A stretch of DNA of 64,000 nucleotides from Halegenticoccus soli. Its GTDB lineage: Archaea > Halobacteriota > Halobacteria > Halobacteriales > Haloferacaceae. Shown one piece after another: positions 34,073 through 42,591 of this stretch. The stretch spans positions 124,001 through 188,000 of the forward strand of contig NZ_PEND01000006.1 in NCBI RefSeq assembly GCF_002844195.1. Direction: 5' to 3'. The position numbers and the translations under genes were made by a program. The notes beneath the pieces are model-generated. The model did not search any database. It saw nothing but the letters and a program-made list of their open reading frames with translations, and was not told the DNA's origin. The stretch's first letter is position 1, and every line of letters starts with the position of its first letter.

Positions 34073-35500
34073 GTGCGAGCGAAATCACACAATCCGATAC
34101 GGTGGGCGCTGCTGACCGTCGGCTGCGTCCTGGCGCGTCTGCGTCTCATCAACCGGCGGCGCGTCTGCCACACGACGCGGCTGGCGTGGCCGCGCATCGT
34201 CACCGGACTCGCGCGCGTGTCGAAGTCGGCGGTCGACATCGCGATGGTCGGGGTCGCGTTCGGACCGGCGGCGATCGCCGGCGTCGGCTTCGCCTCCCCC
34301 CTCTGGGGGATCGCGTTCGCTATCGGGGAGGGGATCGCCGACAGCGCCGTCGGTCTCGTCGCGGCGCGCTACGGCGCAGAACGGTACGACGATCTCGACG
34401 CGGCGGTGAAGATGAGCGCGCTCGTCGCGGGCGTCGTCACGTTCCCGTTCGCCGCGCTCGTCTGGGTGTTCCCGCGTCCCCTGCTCTCGATCGTCACCTC
34501 CGACCCGCAGACGATCGCCTACGGGGCGACGTACCTCCGGATCCTGAGCTTCGGGATCCCCTTCGCCATCCTGAACCTGATCGCGAGTCGGACGCTCGTG
34601 GGCGCGGGCGACGCGCGGTCTCCGATGGTGCTTCGCGCGGGCGGGGCGCTCGTGAACATCGTCATCACCGCCGCGCTCATCTTCGGGCTCGGATTCGGCG
34701 TCGGAGGTGCGGCGGCGGGGACGGTGTTGGCGAGCGTCGCGGTGACCGTCGCGTTCGCCTGGGGGTTCATCACGGGGGAGCTTCCCTACGTCGGACAGTT
34801 CCCGATCACGCTCACCGTCACCGGCCCGTACCTGGACCGCCGGCTGATGCGGCAGCTCGTCGAAATCGGGGCGCCGGTCGCCCTGACGAACGCCGCGCGG
34901 ACCGGCGGACAGATCCCGCTTCTCGCGATCGTCGGGCTGTTCGGACCGAACGTCGCCGCCGCGTTCGTCGTCGCCCAGCGCGTCCGGGCGCTGATGGACA
35001 CGCCCGGCTGGGGGTTCAGCCTGGCTTCGAGCAGCCTCGTCGGGCGTGCGCTCGGCGCCGGCGCCGAGCGCACGGCAGAGGGGTACGCGCGCGACGTGTT
35101 CCGCTTCGCGCTCGTCGTCTACCTGCTCACGGCGCTCGTCGTCGTCGCCCTGTCGCCCCTCATCCAGCCGACGCCCGTCGACGATCCGGGCGCGCTCCCG
35201 TTCGTGGACGACTTCATCCACACGGCCTGCGTGAGCGTCGTCTTCTACGGCGTGACCGGGAGCGCGTCGGGACCGCTCCTGGCGAGCGGAGACACGCGGT
35301 GGCCGCTGTACGGGCAGGCGCTCGGGCTGTACGTCTTCGCCCTCCCGGCCGCCTACCTCGGGGCCGTGACCCCACTCGGCGTCGCCGGGATCTGTCTCGC
35401 GCTCGTCGCCGAGACGCTCGTCCCCGCGCTCGTGACGTACCACCGGTTCAACACCGGGCGGTGGAAGGCGATCAGCCGATTGTACCGACCGGTCGACTGA
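34073..35500 (+). CDS. MATE-family multidrug/toxin exporter
   Basis: 475 residues with about twelve hydrophobic segments and the MATE pattern of two six-helix halves, including AVDIAMVGVAFGPAAIAGVG early and LAFG-like small-residue-rich helices such as RTLVGAGDARSPMVLRAGG. It exports organic cations or metabolites in exchange for Na+ or H+. The GTG start is supported by the TATA box at 34037. It stands alone, with no linked regulator. Confidence 0.88.
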   Translation: MRAKSHNPIRWALLTVGCVLARLRLINRRRVCHTTRLAWPRIVTGLARVSKSAVDIAMVGVAFGPAAIAGVGFASPLWGIAFAIGEGIADSAVGLVAARYGAERYDDLDAAVKMSALVAGVVTFPFAALVWVFPRPLLSIVTSDPQTIAYGATYLRILSFGIPFAILNLIASRTLVGAGDARSPMVLRAGGALVNIVITAALIFGLGFGVGGAAAGTVLASVAVTVAFAWGFITGELPYVGQFPITLTVTGPYLDRRLMRQLVEIGAPVALTNAARTGGQIPLLAIVGLFGPNVAAAFVVAQRVRALMDTPGWGFSLASSSLVGRALGAGAERTAEGYARDVFRFALVVYLLTALVVVALSPLIQPTPVDDPGALPFVDDFIHTACVSVVFYGVTGSASGPLLASGDTRWPLYGQALGLYVFALPAAYLGAVTPLGVAGICLALVAETLVPALVTYHRFNTGRWKAISRLYRPVD

Positions 35501-35688
35501 CGGCTCGCTGACCGGCGTCCGCCAGCCGTCGCCGGCCGTGGTTTCGGCGCGGACCCCCGCTCCGACGGCGGTCGCCGCATCGACCACTCGCGGTCGTCGC
35601 GCCGTCGCCCGAGGAGCGCTCGCCGAAAATACCCTGTACGGATTGACAGCTCGCAAACTATTAGCGAAACGAGGCTGAACGGTAACTT

Positions 35689-36249
35689 ATGACGACTGTC
35701 GCTATCGTCGGTGGTGGTCCCGCCGGCCTGAGTGCCGCACTGTTCCTCGCGAAGAACGGCCTCGACGCGGTCGTGTTCGACACGGACGAGACGTGGATGC
35801 ACAAAGCCCACCTGTTCAACTACCTCGGCGTCCGCAGCATCAGCGGCTCCGAGTTCATGACGCTCGCCCGCGGTCAGGCGGAGGACCGCGGCGCGGACCT
35901 CCGCTCCGAGGAGGTGACGGCCGTCGAATCGACCGACGACGGGTTCCGCGTGACGACCGGAGACGGCGAGTACGACGCCCGGTACGTCGTGTTCGCGACC
36001 GGCGCGAAGCGCGATCTCGCGGAGGAGCTCGGGTGCGAGCTAACCGAGGCCGGAACGGTCGACGTCGACCTGAGCATGCGGACGAGCGTCGAGAACGCCT
36101 ACGCCACCGGGGCGATGATCCGCGATCAGGAGTGGCAGGCGATCATCTCCGCGGGCGACGGCGGGGCGGCGGCGCTCGACATCCTGAGCGAGGAGAAGGG
36201 CGAGCACTTCCACGACTTCGACACGCCGGCCGACGTTCCCGAACTCTGA
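35689..36249 (+). CDS. Short FAD-dependent pyridine nucleotide-disulfide oxidoreductase-like protein
   Basis: 186 residues. The FAD-binding motif VAIVGGGPAGLSAALFLAK is at residues 4-22, and the second dinucleotide-type motif VFATGAKRDL is near 105. A typical thioredoxin reductase is over 300 residues; this protein keeps the FAD domain but lacks the NADPH domain and the CxxC redox pair. Related short haloarchaeal proteins are intact at this length, so it is not obviously truncated. A CAAACTATTAG box 25-35 bases upstream supports the ATG at 35689. Partner and substrate are unknown. Confidence 0.82.
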   Translation: MTTVAIVGGGPAGLSAALFLAKNGLDAVVFDTDETWMHKAHLFNYLGVRSISGSEFMTLARGQAEDRGADLRSEEVTAVESTDDGFRVTTGDGEYDARYVVFATGAKRDLAEELGCELTEAGTVDVDLSMRTSVENAYATGAMIRDQEWQAIISAGDGGAAALDILSEEKGEHFHDFDTPADVPEL

Positions 36250-36271
36250 GCGCCCTGCCCGAAGACGCGTC

Positions 36272-36973
36272 CTACCCGCAGACCTCGGAGACGAACGCGT
36301 CCAGCCGCCGCCGCACGTCGCCCGCGTTGTCGCCCGAGAACAGCCGCTGGGCGTGCTCGTCGCCGTCGTACGTCACCAGCTCCTTCGGCTCCGGCGCCTT
36401 CGCGTGGAGTTCGCGGCCGACGCGGACGTACTTCTCGTGCTCGCGCTCGCTGATGACGAACAGGAGCCGCCCCTGCAGGTCCGACGCACGCTCGACGCCG
36501 CCGCTGGCGGAGAGCGTCGCCGTCCCGTCGACCGCGCCCGGCTCCGCCTTCGCGTTCGCGAAGAGCGCCGCCTTCCCGCCCGAGCTCGCGCCGATGACCA
36601 CCAGGTCGCTCACGCCCCGTTCCCCGCGCATATACCGAATCGAGCCCAGCACGGAGTCCGCGCGGTTGTCGGGGTCCTCGTCGAGCGCGAGCACGAGCCG
36701 TCCGTCGCCGGCTAGCCGCTTCGCCTCGGACTCCCAGCTTTCGCGGTCCCTGTCGATCTGCGGGACGAGCACGACGCCGCAGTCCCCGCTCCCGTAGAGC
36801 GTCGCGTCGAGCGTCGGCCCGTGCGCCGCCGGCAACGTGACGTTGCGCGGCCCGGTGTCCCCCTCGGGTACCCGCTCCTCGGACGGTTCGCTCAGGCACC
36901 CGGACGCCGCTCCCGCCGAAACGGCTCCCGCGAGCGCCAGGAACCGCCGCCGATTCGGTTCGCGGAGCGCCAT
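36272..36973 (-). CDS. Tat-exported lipoprotein with alpha/beta-hydrolase fold
   Basis: 233 residues. The signal NRRRFLALAG with lipobox GAASGC marks a Tat lipoprotein. The mature part has an alpha/beta-hydrolase pattern with nucleophile elbow GASSGG (Ser about residue 127), a strand LLFVISEREHE and a late DGDEHAQRLF that could carry the His. It resembles dienelactone-hydrolase-like esterases. The gene is convergent with the FAD-protein gene (22 bases). Confidence 0.82.
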   Translation of the reverse strand: MALREPNRRRFLALAGAVSAGAASGCLSEPSEERVPEGDTGPRNVTLPAAHGPTLDATLYGSGDCGVVLVPQIDRDRESWESEAKRLAGDGRLVLALDEDPDNRADSVLGSIRYMRGERGVSDLVVIGASSGGKAALFANAKAEPGAVDGTATLSASGGVERASDLQGRLLFVISEREHEKYVRVGRELHAKAPEPKELVTYDGDEHAQRLFSGDNAGDVRRRLDAFVSEVCG

Positions 36974-37450
36974 GCGGGATATCGGACGCCATCGAGCTAT
37001 TGTTAACCGCCTCTTACGCGGCGCACGCCGGCCCTACCGTGGCTCTCACGGACTGCGCGTTTCTGTCGACTGAGGCTCAGTATTCCGGAGCGACGAGACC
37101 GAATTCGAATCGGCGGGGGCGCGTCGTCGATCGAGACGGTGGGGATCGCGCTGCCGTTCCTCCTCGTCGCGGCCGCCGTCGCACAGGGCGTCGTCGGCAA
37201 CGAGATACTCGTCGCCTCCCCGATCGTGTTCGTCCGCTCCGCGTTCGCCGCGCCGTCGCTGCTGAAGCGGGCGGTCGAACGGGTCGGTCCGGGCGGGGGA
37301 GGCGGCTCCGGCGGCGAGCGGGCTTCCGACGGGTCGCGTTCGGCGCCGGGGAGCCGGATCCGGGACCGGTGTAGCTCAGTCCGCGGAGTTCACCGTCGGC
37401 GTAGCTCGTTCACCTCGGCGGACCGTCCGATCGCACACCGACCGAATCGC
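36974..37450. other. Spacer with a hydrophobic, possibly decayed reading frame
   Basis: From GTG 37139 a plus-strand frame reads VGIALPFLLVAAAVAQGVVG, then another membrane-like stretch to about 37270. After that it becomes Gly/Ser/Arg-rich and runs on without a stop into the antisense of the phosphoribosyltransferase gene. It has no proper end, so it is not called as a gene. The rest of the spacer holds nothing recognisable. Confidence 0.4.
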
Positions 37451-38005
37451 TCAGGAACGGACGACGACCTCGCCGTCGACGACGTCGATCTCGACGAGGC
37501 TCTTGACCTCGAACGGGAGCTCCGGGGCGTCGACGCCCGCCACCGCGCGACGGACCACCACGACGACGTCGGCGAGCTCCGCCCCCGCGTCCAGGATCGC
37601 CCCGCAGACGGCTTTCAGCGTCCCTCCGGTGGCGAACACGTCGTCGACGACGAGAACGCGGTCGCCCTCGCGGACGTTGTTGAGGTAGAGTTCGCCCTCG
37701 GCGTAGCCCGTCGTCTGGTGGATCGGCACCTCGTCGTCGAAGCCGTAGGGGCGCTTTCGGACGACCACGAACGGAACGTCGGATTCGAGAGACAGCGCCG
37801 TCGCGTGGTGGATCCCCATCGCCTCGGGCGCGACGATCTTGTCCACGCCGTCGAGATCCGTCGCGGATTCGATCCCGCGGGCGATCTCGCGGAGCAGCGC
37901 CGGTTCGACGAGCGGGATGCCGTCCGTCACCGGGTGGACGACGTACTCGTAGCCGTCCCGCCGTATCACCGGCGCGTCCCGGAGCGATCGGAGCAGGTTC
38001 TCCAT
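37451..38005 (-). CDS. Purine phosphoribosyltransferase-family protein (HGPRTase-like)
   Basis: 184 residues. The PRPP-binding motif VLVVDDVFATGGT lies at about residues 117-129, and a KRPYGFDDEV segment forms the flexible hood region. It fits the haloarchaeal hypoxanthine/guanine phosphoribosyltransferase-like group, which salvages purine bases or acts in purine regulation. It is the last gene of the minus-strand group that includes the hydantoinase genes, 90 bases after the racemase-family gene, so co-transcription is possible but not certain. Confidence 0.88.
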   Translation of the reverse strand: MENLLRSLRDAPVIRRDGYEYVVHPVTDGIPLVEPALLREIARGIESATDLDGVDKIVAPEAMGIHHATALSLESDVPFVVVRKRPYGFDDEVPIHQTTGYAEGELYLNNVREGDRVLVVDDVFATGGTLKAVCGAILDAGAELADVVVVVRRAVAGVDAPELPFEVKSLVEIDVVDGEVVVRS

Positions 38006-38095
38006 GGTCGGCGGAACCTACGTCGGCGATCCCGTTCGCTCTTCCGGGCGGTCGCAGCGTCCGCGAGGCGCGCTCGTCCACCGGAATCGCGCGAT

Positions 38096-38821
38096 TCAGC
38101 GGCCGCCCAGGCGACCGGGAACCGATTCCGTCCCGACGCCGACCGTCCGGAGCGCGTCCCACAGCGTCGCCGCGTTGCTGGTGACGACCGGGACGCCGAG
38201 ATCGGCCTCCAGCGGCTCGATCGCGGGGAACGTCCGGTAGTTCGTACAGGAGACGAAGACCGCGTCCAACCCCCCGGAGTCGAGCGCCGCCCCCTCGACC
38301 GTCCGTCGGACCTGGCGGTGAGCGTCCTCCGGGGCCAGCGCGCCGATGGCCGTGTTGTCCTCGATCCCGCGGCCGTCGACGGCGACGACGGTCCGCCCGC
38401 CGGCTTCGAGGTACGCCACCTCGCGCTCGGTGAGGTCGTCGACGTAGGGCGTCGCGAGCGCGATCCGATCGGCCGACAGGGCCGAGAGCGCCCGATCGAC
38501 GGAGCGGGCGGTCGCGACCGCCGGCCGGCCGGCGGCCGCCGCGAGGTCGTCCTCCAGCCCCGCGGCGAACTCCCGGCCGTGGAGCAGGCTCCCGGAGGTG
38601 CAGGCGTAGGCGACCGCGTCCACGTCGGCGTGGGCGAGCCGCTCGGCGCACTCCGCGGCCGCGCCCGCCATCTCGTCGAGCCCCGCCGCCGTCACCGACG
38701 AGAGGGGCATCCGCGCCGCGTGGACACTCACGCCGTCCGGGACGGCCCCCGCGAACTCCGGCTCCGCGGTCGAGTTCGACGACGGGACGACGATCCCGAG
38801 CCGGGCGCGCCACCCGTGCAT
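38096..38821 (-). CDS. Asp/Glu racemase-superfamily enzyme (maleate isomerase/arylmalonate decarboxylase-like)
   Basis: 241 residues. The two catalytic Cys typical of this superfamily are in ACTSGS (about residue 74) and VSCTNYRT (about 190), so both proton-transfer bases are present. The N-terminus GIVVPSSNSTAEPEF is the usual substrate-binding strand. Members include maleate cis-trans isomerase, arylmalonate decarboxylase and hydantoin or Asp/Glu racemases. Placement directly after hyuB suggests it changes the stereochemistry of the hydantoin, oxoproline or product amino acid handled by HyuAB; that is inference. Confidence 0.85.
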   Translation of the reverse strand: MHGWRARLGIVVPSSNSTAEPEFAGAVPDGVSVHAARMPLSSVTAAGLDEMAGAAAECAERLAHADVDAVAYACTSGSLLHGREFAAGLEDDLAAAAGRPAVATARSVDRALSALSADRIALATPYVDDLTEREVAYLEAGGRTVVAVDGRGIEDNTAIGALAPEDAHRQVRRTVEGAALDSGGLDAVFVSCTNYRTFPAIEPLEADLGVPVVTSNAATLWDALRTVGVGTESVPGRLGGR

Positions 38822-38903
38822 CAGGCGGCCCTCCCGCGGGTGGTCATCGGCTCACCTCTCCGTCGGCGTTGGGTGACGTTCGTCGAGCCGCCTTCCCCCC
38901 GGC

Positions 38904-38924
38904 GTTCGGTGACCGTCACCGAAC
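38904..38924. promoter_or_regulatory. Perfect 21-base palindrome after hyuB
   Basis: GTTCGGTGAC-C-GTCACCGAAC: 10-base arms around one base, directly adjoining the hyuB stop codon and 83 bases before the racemase-family start. Possible operator or RNA hairpin. Confidence 0.45.
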
Positions 38925-40523
38925 TCATCGGACCACCTTCCCGTCGCGGCGGTCGCGCTCGCGCGCCTCGGGATCGCGCTCGGCCGGGTCGCCGTGCCCG
39001 CCCCCGCCGGGCGTGCGGACGGTGACGGTCGTTCCGGGGTCGACCTCGCGGGTCGTCTTCGCCGGGACCGGCCGGCCGTCGACGAGGTTCTCGCCGGTCG
39101 CGCCGTCCTCGCCCCCGGCGACGCCCCTCGGCGCGATGCGCCGGCGCTCGGTCAGAAGCGACACTGTCGCCGCCGCCTCCACGGTGACGGCGCGCTCGAC
39201 GCCGAGGCCGCCGCGGAACCTGCCGTCGCCGCCGCTGTCCGGCCGGAGCGCGTACCGCTCGACGCGGAGCGGGTACTCGGCCTCCATCGCCTCGATCGGC
39301 GTGTTGAGCGTGTTGGTCATCCCGACCTGCACGCCGTCCATGCCGTCCTTGTCGGGGCGCGCGCCGAAGCCCCCCGCGATCGTCTCGTAGTAGGTGAACC
39401 CCTCGCTCGTCCGGCTGCCGACCGTGAGGTTGTTCATCGTCCCCTGCCCCTGGGCGGGAACGCGGTCGGGCGCGGCCTTCGCCAGCGCCGAGAAAACCAC
39501 GTCGGTCACGCGCTGGCTCGTCTCGACGTTGCCGCCGACGACCGCCGCGGGCGGCCGGGGGTTCAGCACCGATCCCTCGGGGATGTCGACCTCGATCGGG
39601 TCGTAACAGCCCTGGTTCGGCGGGATCTCCGGGTCGGTCACGCAGCGGACGACGAAGTAGACCGCGCTGGTCGCGACGGCGAAGGGGGCGTTGACGTTGC
39701 CCGCGACCTGCTCCGCGGTGCCCGAGAAGTCGACGGAGACGCGGTCGCCGTCGATCTCGACCGCGACCTCGATCGGAACGTCCTCGTCCGTCACCCCGTC
39801 GCCTTCGAGCGCGTCGGCGGCGGCGTAGGTCCCGTCCGGGAGCGCTTCGAGTTCGGCGGCCATCCGGTCGCGGGAGTAGTCGATCACGGCGTCGAACGCG
39901 GCGAGGATTCTATCTCGGCCGCGTTCGGCGATGAGGGCGTTGATCCGGTCCTCGGCGCGCTCGTTGGCCGCGATCTGCGCGCGGAGGTCCGCCCGGCGCT
40001 CGGTCCCGTTGCGGACGTTCGCGAGCAGCAGCGTCATCACGTCGTCGTTGATCTCGCCGCCCCGGACGAGCGGCACCGGCGGGAGCCGGAGCCCCTCCTG
40101 GTACACCTCGCGCGCGCCCGCGGGCATGCTCCCGGGGGTCATCCCGCCGACGTCGGCGTGGTGCGCCCGGGAGGCGGCGTAGCCGACGACGGTCCCCTCG
40201 TGGGCGATCGGGGAGACCATCGTCACGTCCGGCAGGTGGGTGCCGCCGGCGAAGGGATCGTTGAGCACGTACACGTCGCCCGGTTCAGGCTCCCGGTCGA
40301 GCACCGCCCGGACGGCCTCGGGCATCGCGCCGAGGTGGACCGGGATGTGCTCCGCCTGCGCGACCAGCCGCCCGTCGGCGTCGAAGACGGCCGTCGAGCA
40401 GTCCCGCCGCTCCTTGATGTTCGGCGAGTAGGCGCTCGTGACGAGCACCTGCCCCATCTCCTCGGCGATTCCTTCGAGCCGGTTCCGCATGATCTCCAGC
40501 GTGATCGCGTCTAACTCCGTCAT
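38925..40523 (-). CDS. hyuB: Hydantoinase B / oxoprolinase C-subunit family protein
   Basis: 532 residues, normal length. Family blocks include [14 protein letters not shown], the [16 protein letters not shown] segment and the Gly-rich end [13 protein letters not shown]. Together with HyuA it forms the two-component ATP-dependent enzyme that opens a five-membered lactam or imide ring: N-methylhydantoin, 5-oxoproline, or in related complexes acetone or acetophenone carboxylation. It begins 16 bases after the hyuA stop, in one operon with the Nramp-like transporter and the racemase-family enzyme. Confidence 0.92.
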   Translation of the reverse strand: MTELDAITLEIMRNRLEGIAEEMGQVLVTSAYSPNIKERRDCSTAVFDADGRLVAQAEHIPVHLGAMPEAVRAVLDREPEPGDVYVLNDPFAGGTHLPDVTMVSPIAHEGTVVGYAASRAHHADVGGMTPGSMPAGAREVYQEGLRLPPVPLVRGGEINDDVMTLLLANVRNGTERRADLRAQIAANERAEDRINALIAERGRDRILAAFDAVIDYSRDRMAAELEALPDGTYAAADALEGDGVTDEDVPIEVAVEIDGDRVSVDFSGTAEQVAGNVNAPFAVATSAVYFVVRCVTDPEIPPNQGCYDPIEVDIPEGSVLNPRPPAAVVGGNVETSQRVTDVVFSALAKAAPDRVPAQGQGTMNNLTVGSRTSEGFTYYETIAGGFGARPDKDGMDGVQVGMTNTLNTPIEAMEAEYPLRVERYALRPDSGGDGRFRGGLGVERAVTVEAAATVSLLTERRRIAPRGVAGGEDGATGENLVDGRPVPAKTTREVDPGTTVTVRTPGGGGHGDPAERDPEARERDRRDGKVVR

Positions 40524-40539
40524 CTCTCACCTCCGTCGG

Positions 40540-42591
40540 TCACTCTTCCTCACCCCGTTCGAGGACGACCGAGCCGTCCTCCCGGACCGCCCCCGCCCAG
40601 CCGGGGGGGACGACCGTCGTGCTCTCGTTCTGTTCGAGAATGGCCGGTCCCGACAGGTCGATCGCCGGGCCAGGAGCTGACGCGGCGGACGAGCCGTCGA
40701 CGCTCCCGCGGCCCGCGCCGACGGGAAGCGCGTCGCGGTCGTAGACGGGCGTCTCGCGGAACCCGCCGTCGAAGAACGCCTCGCGGGTCCCCTTCAGCGG
40801 GTCGCCGTCGCCGCGGTACGTGAGCTCCACGGGCGGGCGCTCGCCGACGGCGGTCGTCCGGAGGTTGACGAGTTCGACCGGGTCGTCCATCCGGTAGCCG
40901 TAGGCCGCCTCGTGCGCCTCGTGGAACCGCGCCGCGACGGCCTCCGCGCCGAAGCCGTCGCCGACCAGGACGGTCAGCTCGAAGCTCTGGCCGACGTAGC
41001 GGAGGTCGGCCGCCCGCCGGACGCGGAGGTCGGCCGCCCCGCCCGCCCTCGCGCGCACGTCCGCCGCGAGGTCCTCGTAGGCGTCTCCGACGGCCGCCGG
41101 GTCCACTTCCGAGAGGGGCGTCCGGAACGTCCGGACGGCGTCGTGCTTCTCGTCGGCCGCGAGGAGGCCGAACGCCGAGAGCACGCCCGACGGCTGCGGG
41201 ACGATCACCCGGCCGATGTCGAGTTCGGCGGCGAGTTCGGCCGCGTGCATCGGCCCCGCGCCGCCGAAGGCGACGAGCGAGAACCCGCGCGGGTCGTGCC
41301 CGCGCTCGACCGTCGCGGCCCGGATCGCCCGGGTCATGTTCGCGTTGGCGACGCGGTAGACGCCGCGGGCGGCCGCGAGCGGGCCGTCCAGGTCCGCCTC
41401 CGCGTCGAGTTCCGCCAGTGCGTCGCGAGCGGCGTCCGCGTCGAGTTCGAGTTCGCCGCCGAGCGCCGAGCTCCCGCCGATGTAGCCGAGGACGACGTTC
41501 GCGTCGGTGACGGTCGGCTCTGCGCCGCCGCGGCCGTAACAGGCCGGTCCCGGCTCCGCGCCGGCCGAGCGGGGGCCCACCCGGAGCGCGCCGCCGGGAT
41601 CGACCCACGCGATCGAGCCGCCGCCCGCCCCGACGGTCGTCACGTCGACCATCGGCACCTTGATCGGGCGCTCGCCGATCCGCACGTCGGTCGTGCGCTC
41701 GACCTCGCCGCCGCGGACGAGGCTCACGTCGCTCGACGTCCCGCCCATGTCGAAGGTGACGAGGTCGCCCTCGGCGGCGTCGACGGCGCTCGCCCCGACG
41801 ACCCCGGCGGCCGGGCCTGACAGCGCCGTCGTGACCGCCCGCTCGCGGACCGTCGCGGCGTCGGCGATACCGCCGTTGGACTGCATGATCCGCGGGGCGG
41901 GCACGCCCGCCTCGGCGGCCCGCTCCTCCAGGCGGCCGACGTAGCGGTCGATCTTCGGCGTGACGTAGGCGTCGACGACCGTCGTCGACGCCCGCTCGTA
42001 CTCGCGGAACTCCGCGAGTACCTCGTGGGAGGCCGACACGTGCGCGTCCAGCTCCTCGCGGAGGACGTCGGCGACGGCGCGCTCGTTCTCGGGGTGGGCG
42101 TACGCGTGAAGGAGGCAGACCGCCACGCTCTCGACGCCGTCGTCGCCGAGCCGTCGGGCGAGCTCCCGGACCTCGCGCTCGTCGACCGGCGTCTCGATCC
42201 CCTCGACGGTCGCCCGCTCGTCCACCTCGTACCGGCGCCGCCGGGGGACCAGCGGCGCGGGCTTCTCCGCGTCGAGGTCGTACAGCGAGGGTCGGTCCTG
42301 TCGGCCGATTTCGAGCACGTCGCGGAAGCCCGCCGTCGTCACGAGCGCGGTCTTCGCGCCCGTCTCTTCGAGGAGCGCGTTGGTGGAGACGGTCATCGCG
42401 TGCGAGAACGCGTCGATCGCGTCGGGGGCGACGCCCGCGGCGTCGCACGCCTTCCTGATCCCCCGCATGACGCCGACGCTCTGGTCTTCGGTGCTCGGCA
42501 CCTTCACCGTCGTGAGTTCGGCGTCGGGCGACAGGAGCGCCACGTCGGTGAACGTGCCGCCGACGTCGACGCCGACGCGGTAGCCGCCCAC
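40540..42591 (-). CDS. hyuA: Hydantoinase A / oxoprolinase A-subunit family protein
   Basis: 683 residues. It carries the ASKHA-type ATP-binding domain, starting VGVDVGGTFTDVALL (residues 6-20), with the second phosphate loop in TFDMGGTSSDVSLV (about 274-287) and the FGGAGPMHA block near 440. It phosphorylates or activates the ring substrate with ATP before hydrolysis by HyuB. The start is GTG at 42591, which abuts the TGA of the transporter gene with no spacer, so translation is coupled. The exact substrate is not decided by sequence; the linked transporter and racemase favour 5-oxoproline or hydantoins. Confidence 0.92.
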   Translation of the reverse strand: MGGYRVGVDVGGTFTDVALLSPDAELTTVKVPSTEDQSVGVMRGIRKACDAAGVAPDAIDAFSHAMTVSTNALLEETGAKTALVTTAGFRDVLEIGRQDRPSLYDLDAEKPAPLVPRRRRYEVDERATVEGIETPVDEREVRELARRLGDDGVESVAVCLLHAYAHPENERAVADVLREELDAHVSASHEVLAEFREYERASTTVVDAYVTPKIDRYVGRLEERAAEAGVPAPRIMQSNGGIADAATVRERAVTTALSGPAAGVVGASAVDAAEGDLVTFDMGGTSSDVSLVRGGEVERTTDVRIGERPIKVPMVDVTTVGAGGGSIAWVDPGGALRVGPRSAGAEPGPACYGRGGAEPTVTDANVVLGYIGGSSALGGELELDADAARDALAELDAEADLDGPLAAARGVYRVANANMTRAIRAATVERGHDPRGFSLVAFGGAGPMHAAELAAELDIGRVIVPQPSGVLSAFGLLAADEKHDAVRTFRTPLSEVDPAAVGDAYEDLAADVRARAGGAADLRVRRAADLRYVGQSFELTVLVGDGFGAEAVAARFHEAHEAAYGYRMDDPVELVNLRTTAVGERPPVELTYRGDGDPLKGTREAFFDGGFRETPVYDRDALPVGAGRGSVDGSSAASAPGPAIDLSGPAILEQNESTTVVPPGWAGAVREDGSVVLERGEEE

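Noticed and set aside
37372-37430. GTGTAGCTCAGT resembles the D-arm of a tRNA
   Set aside because: No matching acceptor, anticodon or T-arm can be folded around it, and no GTTCGAATC-type loop lies at the needed distance.
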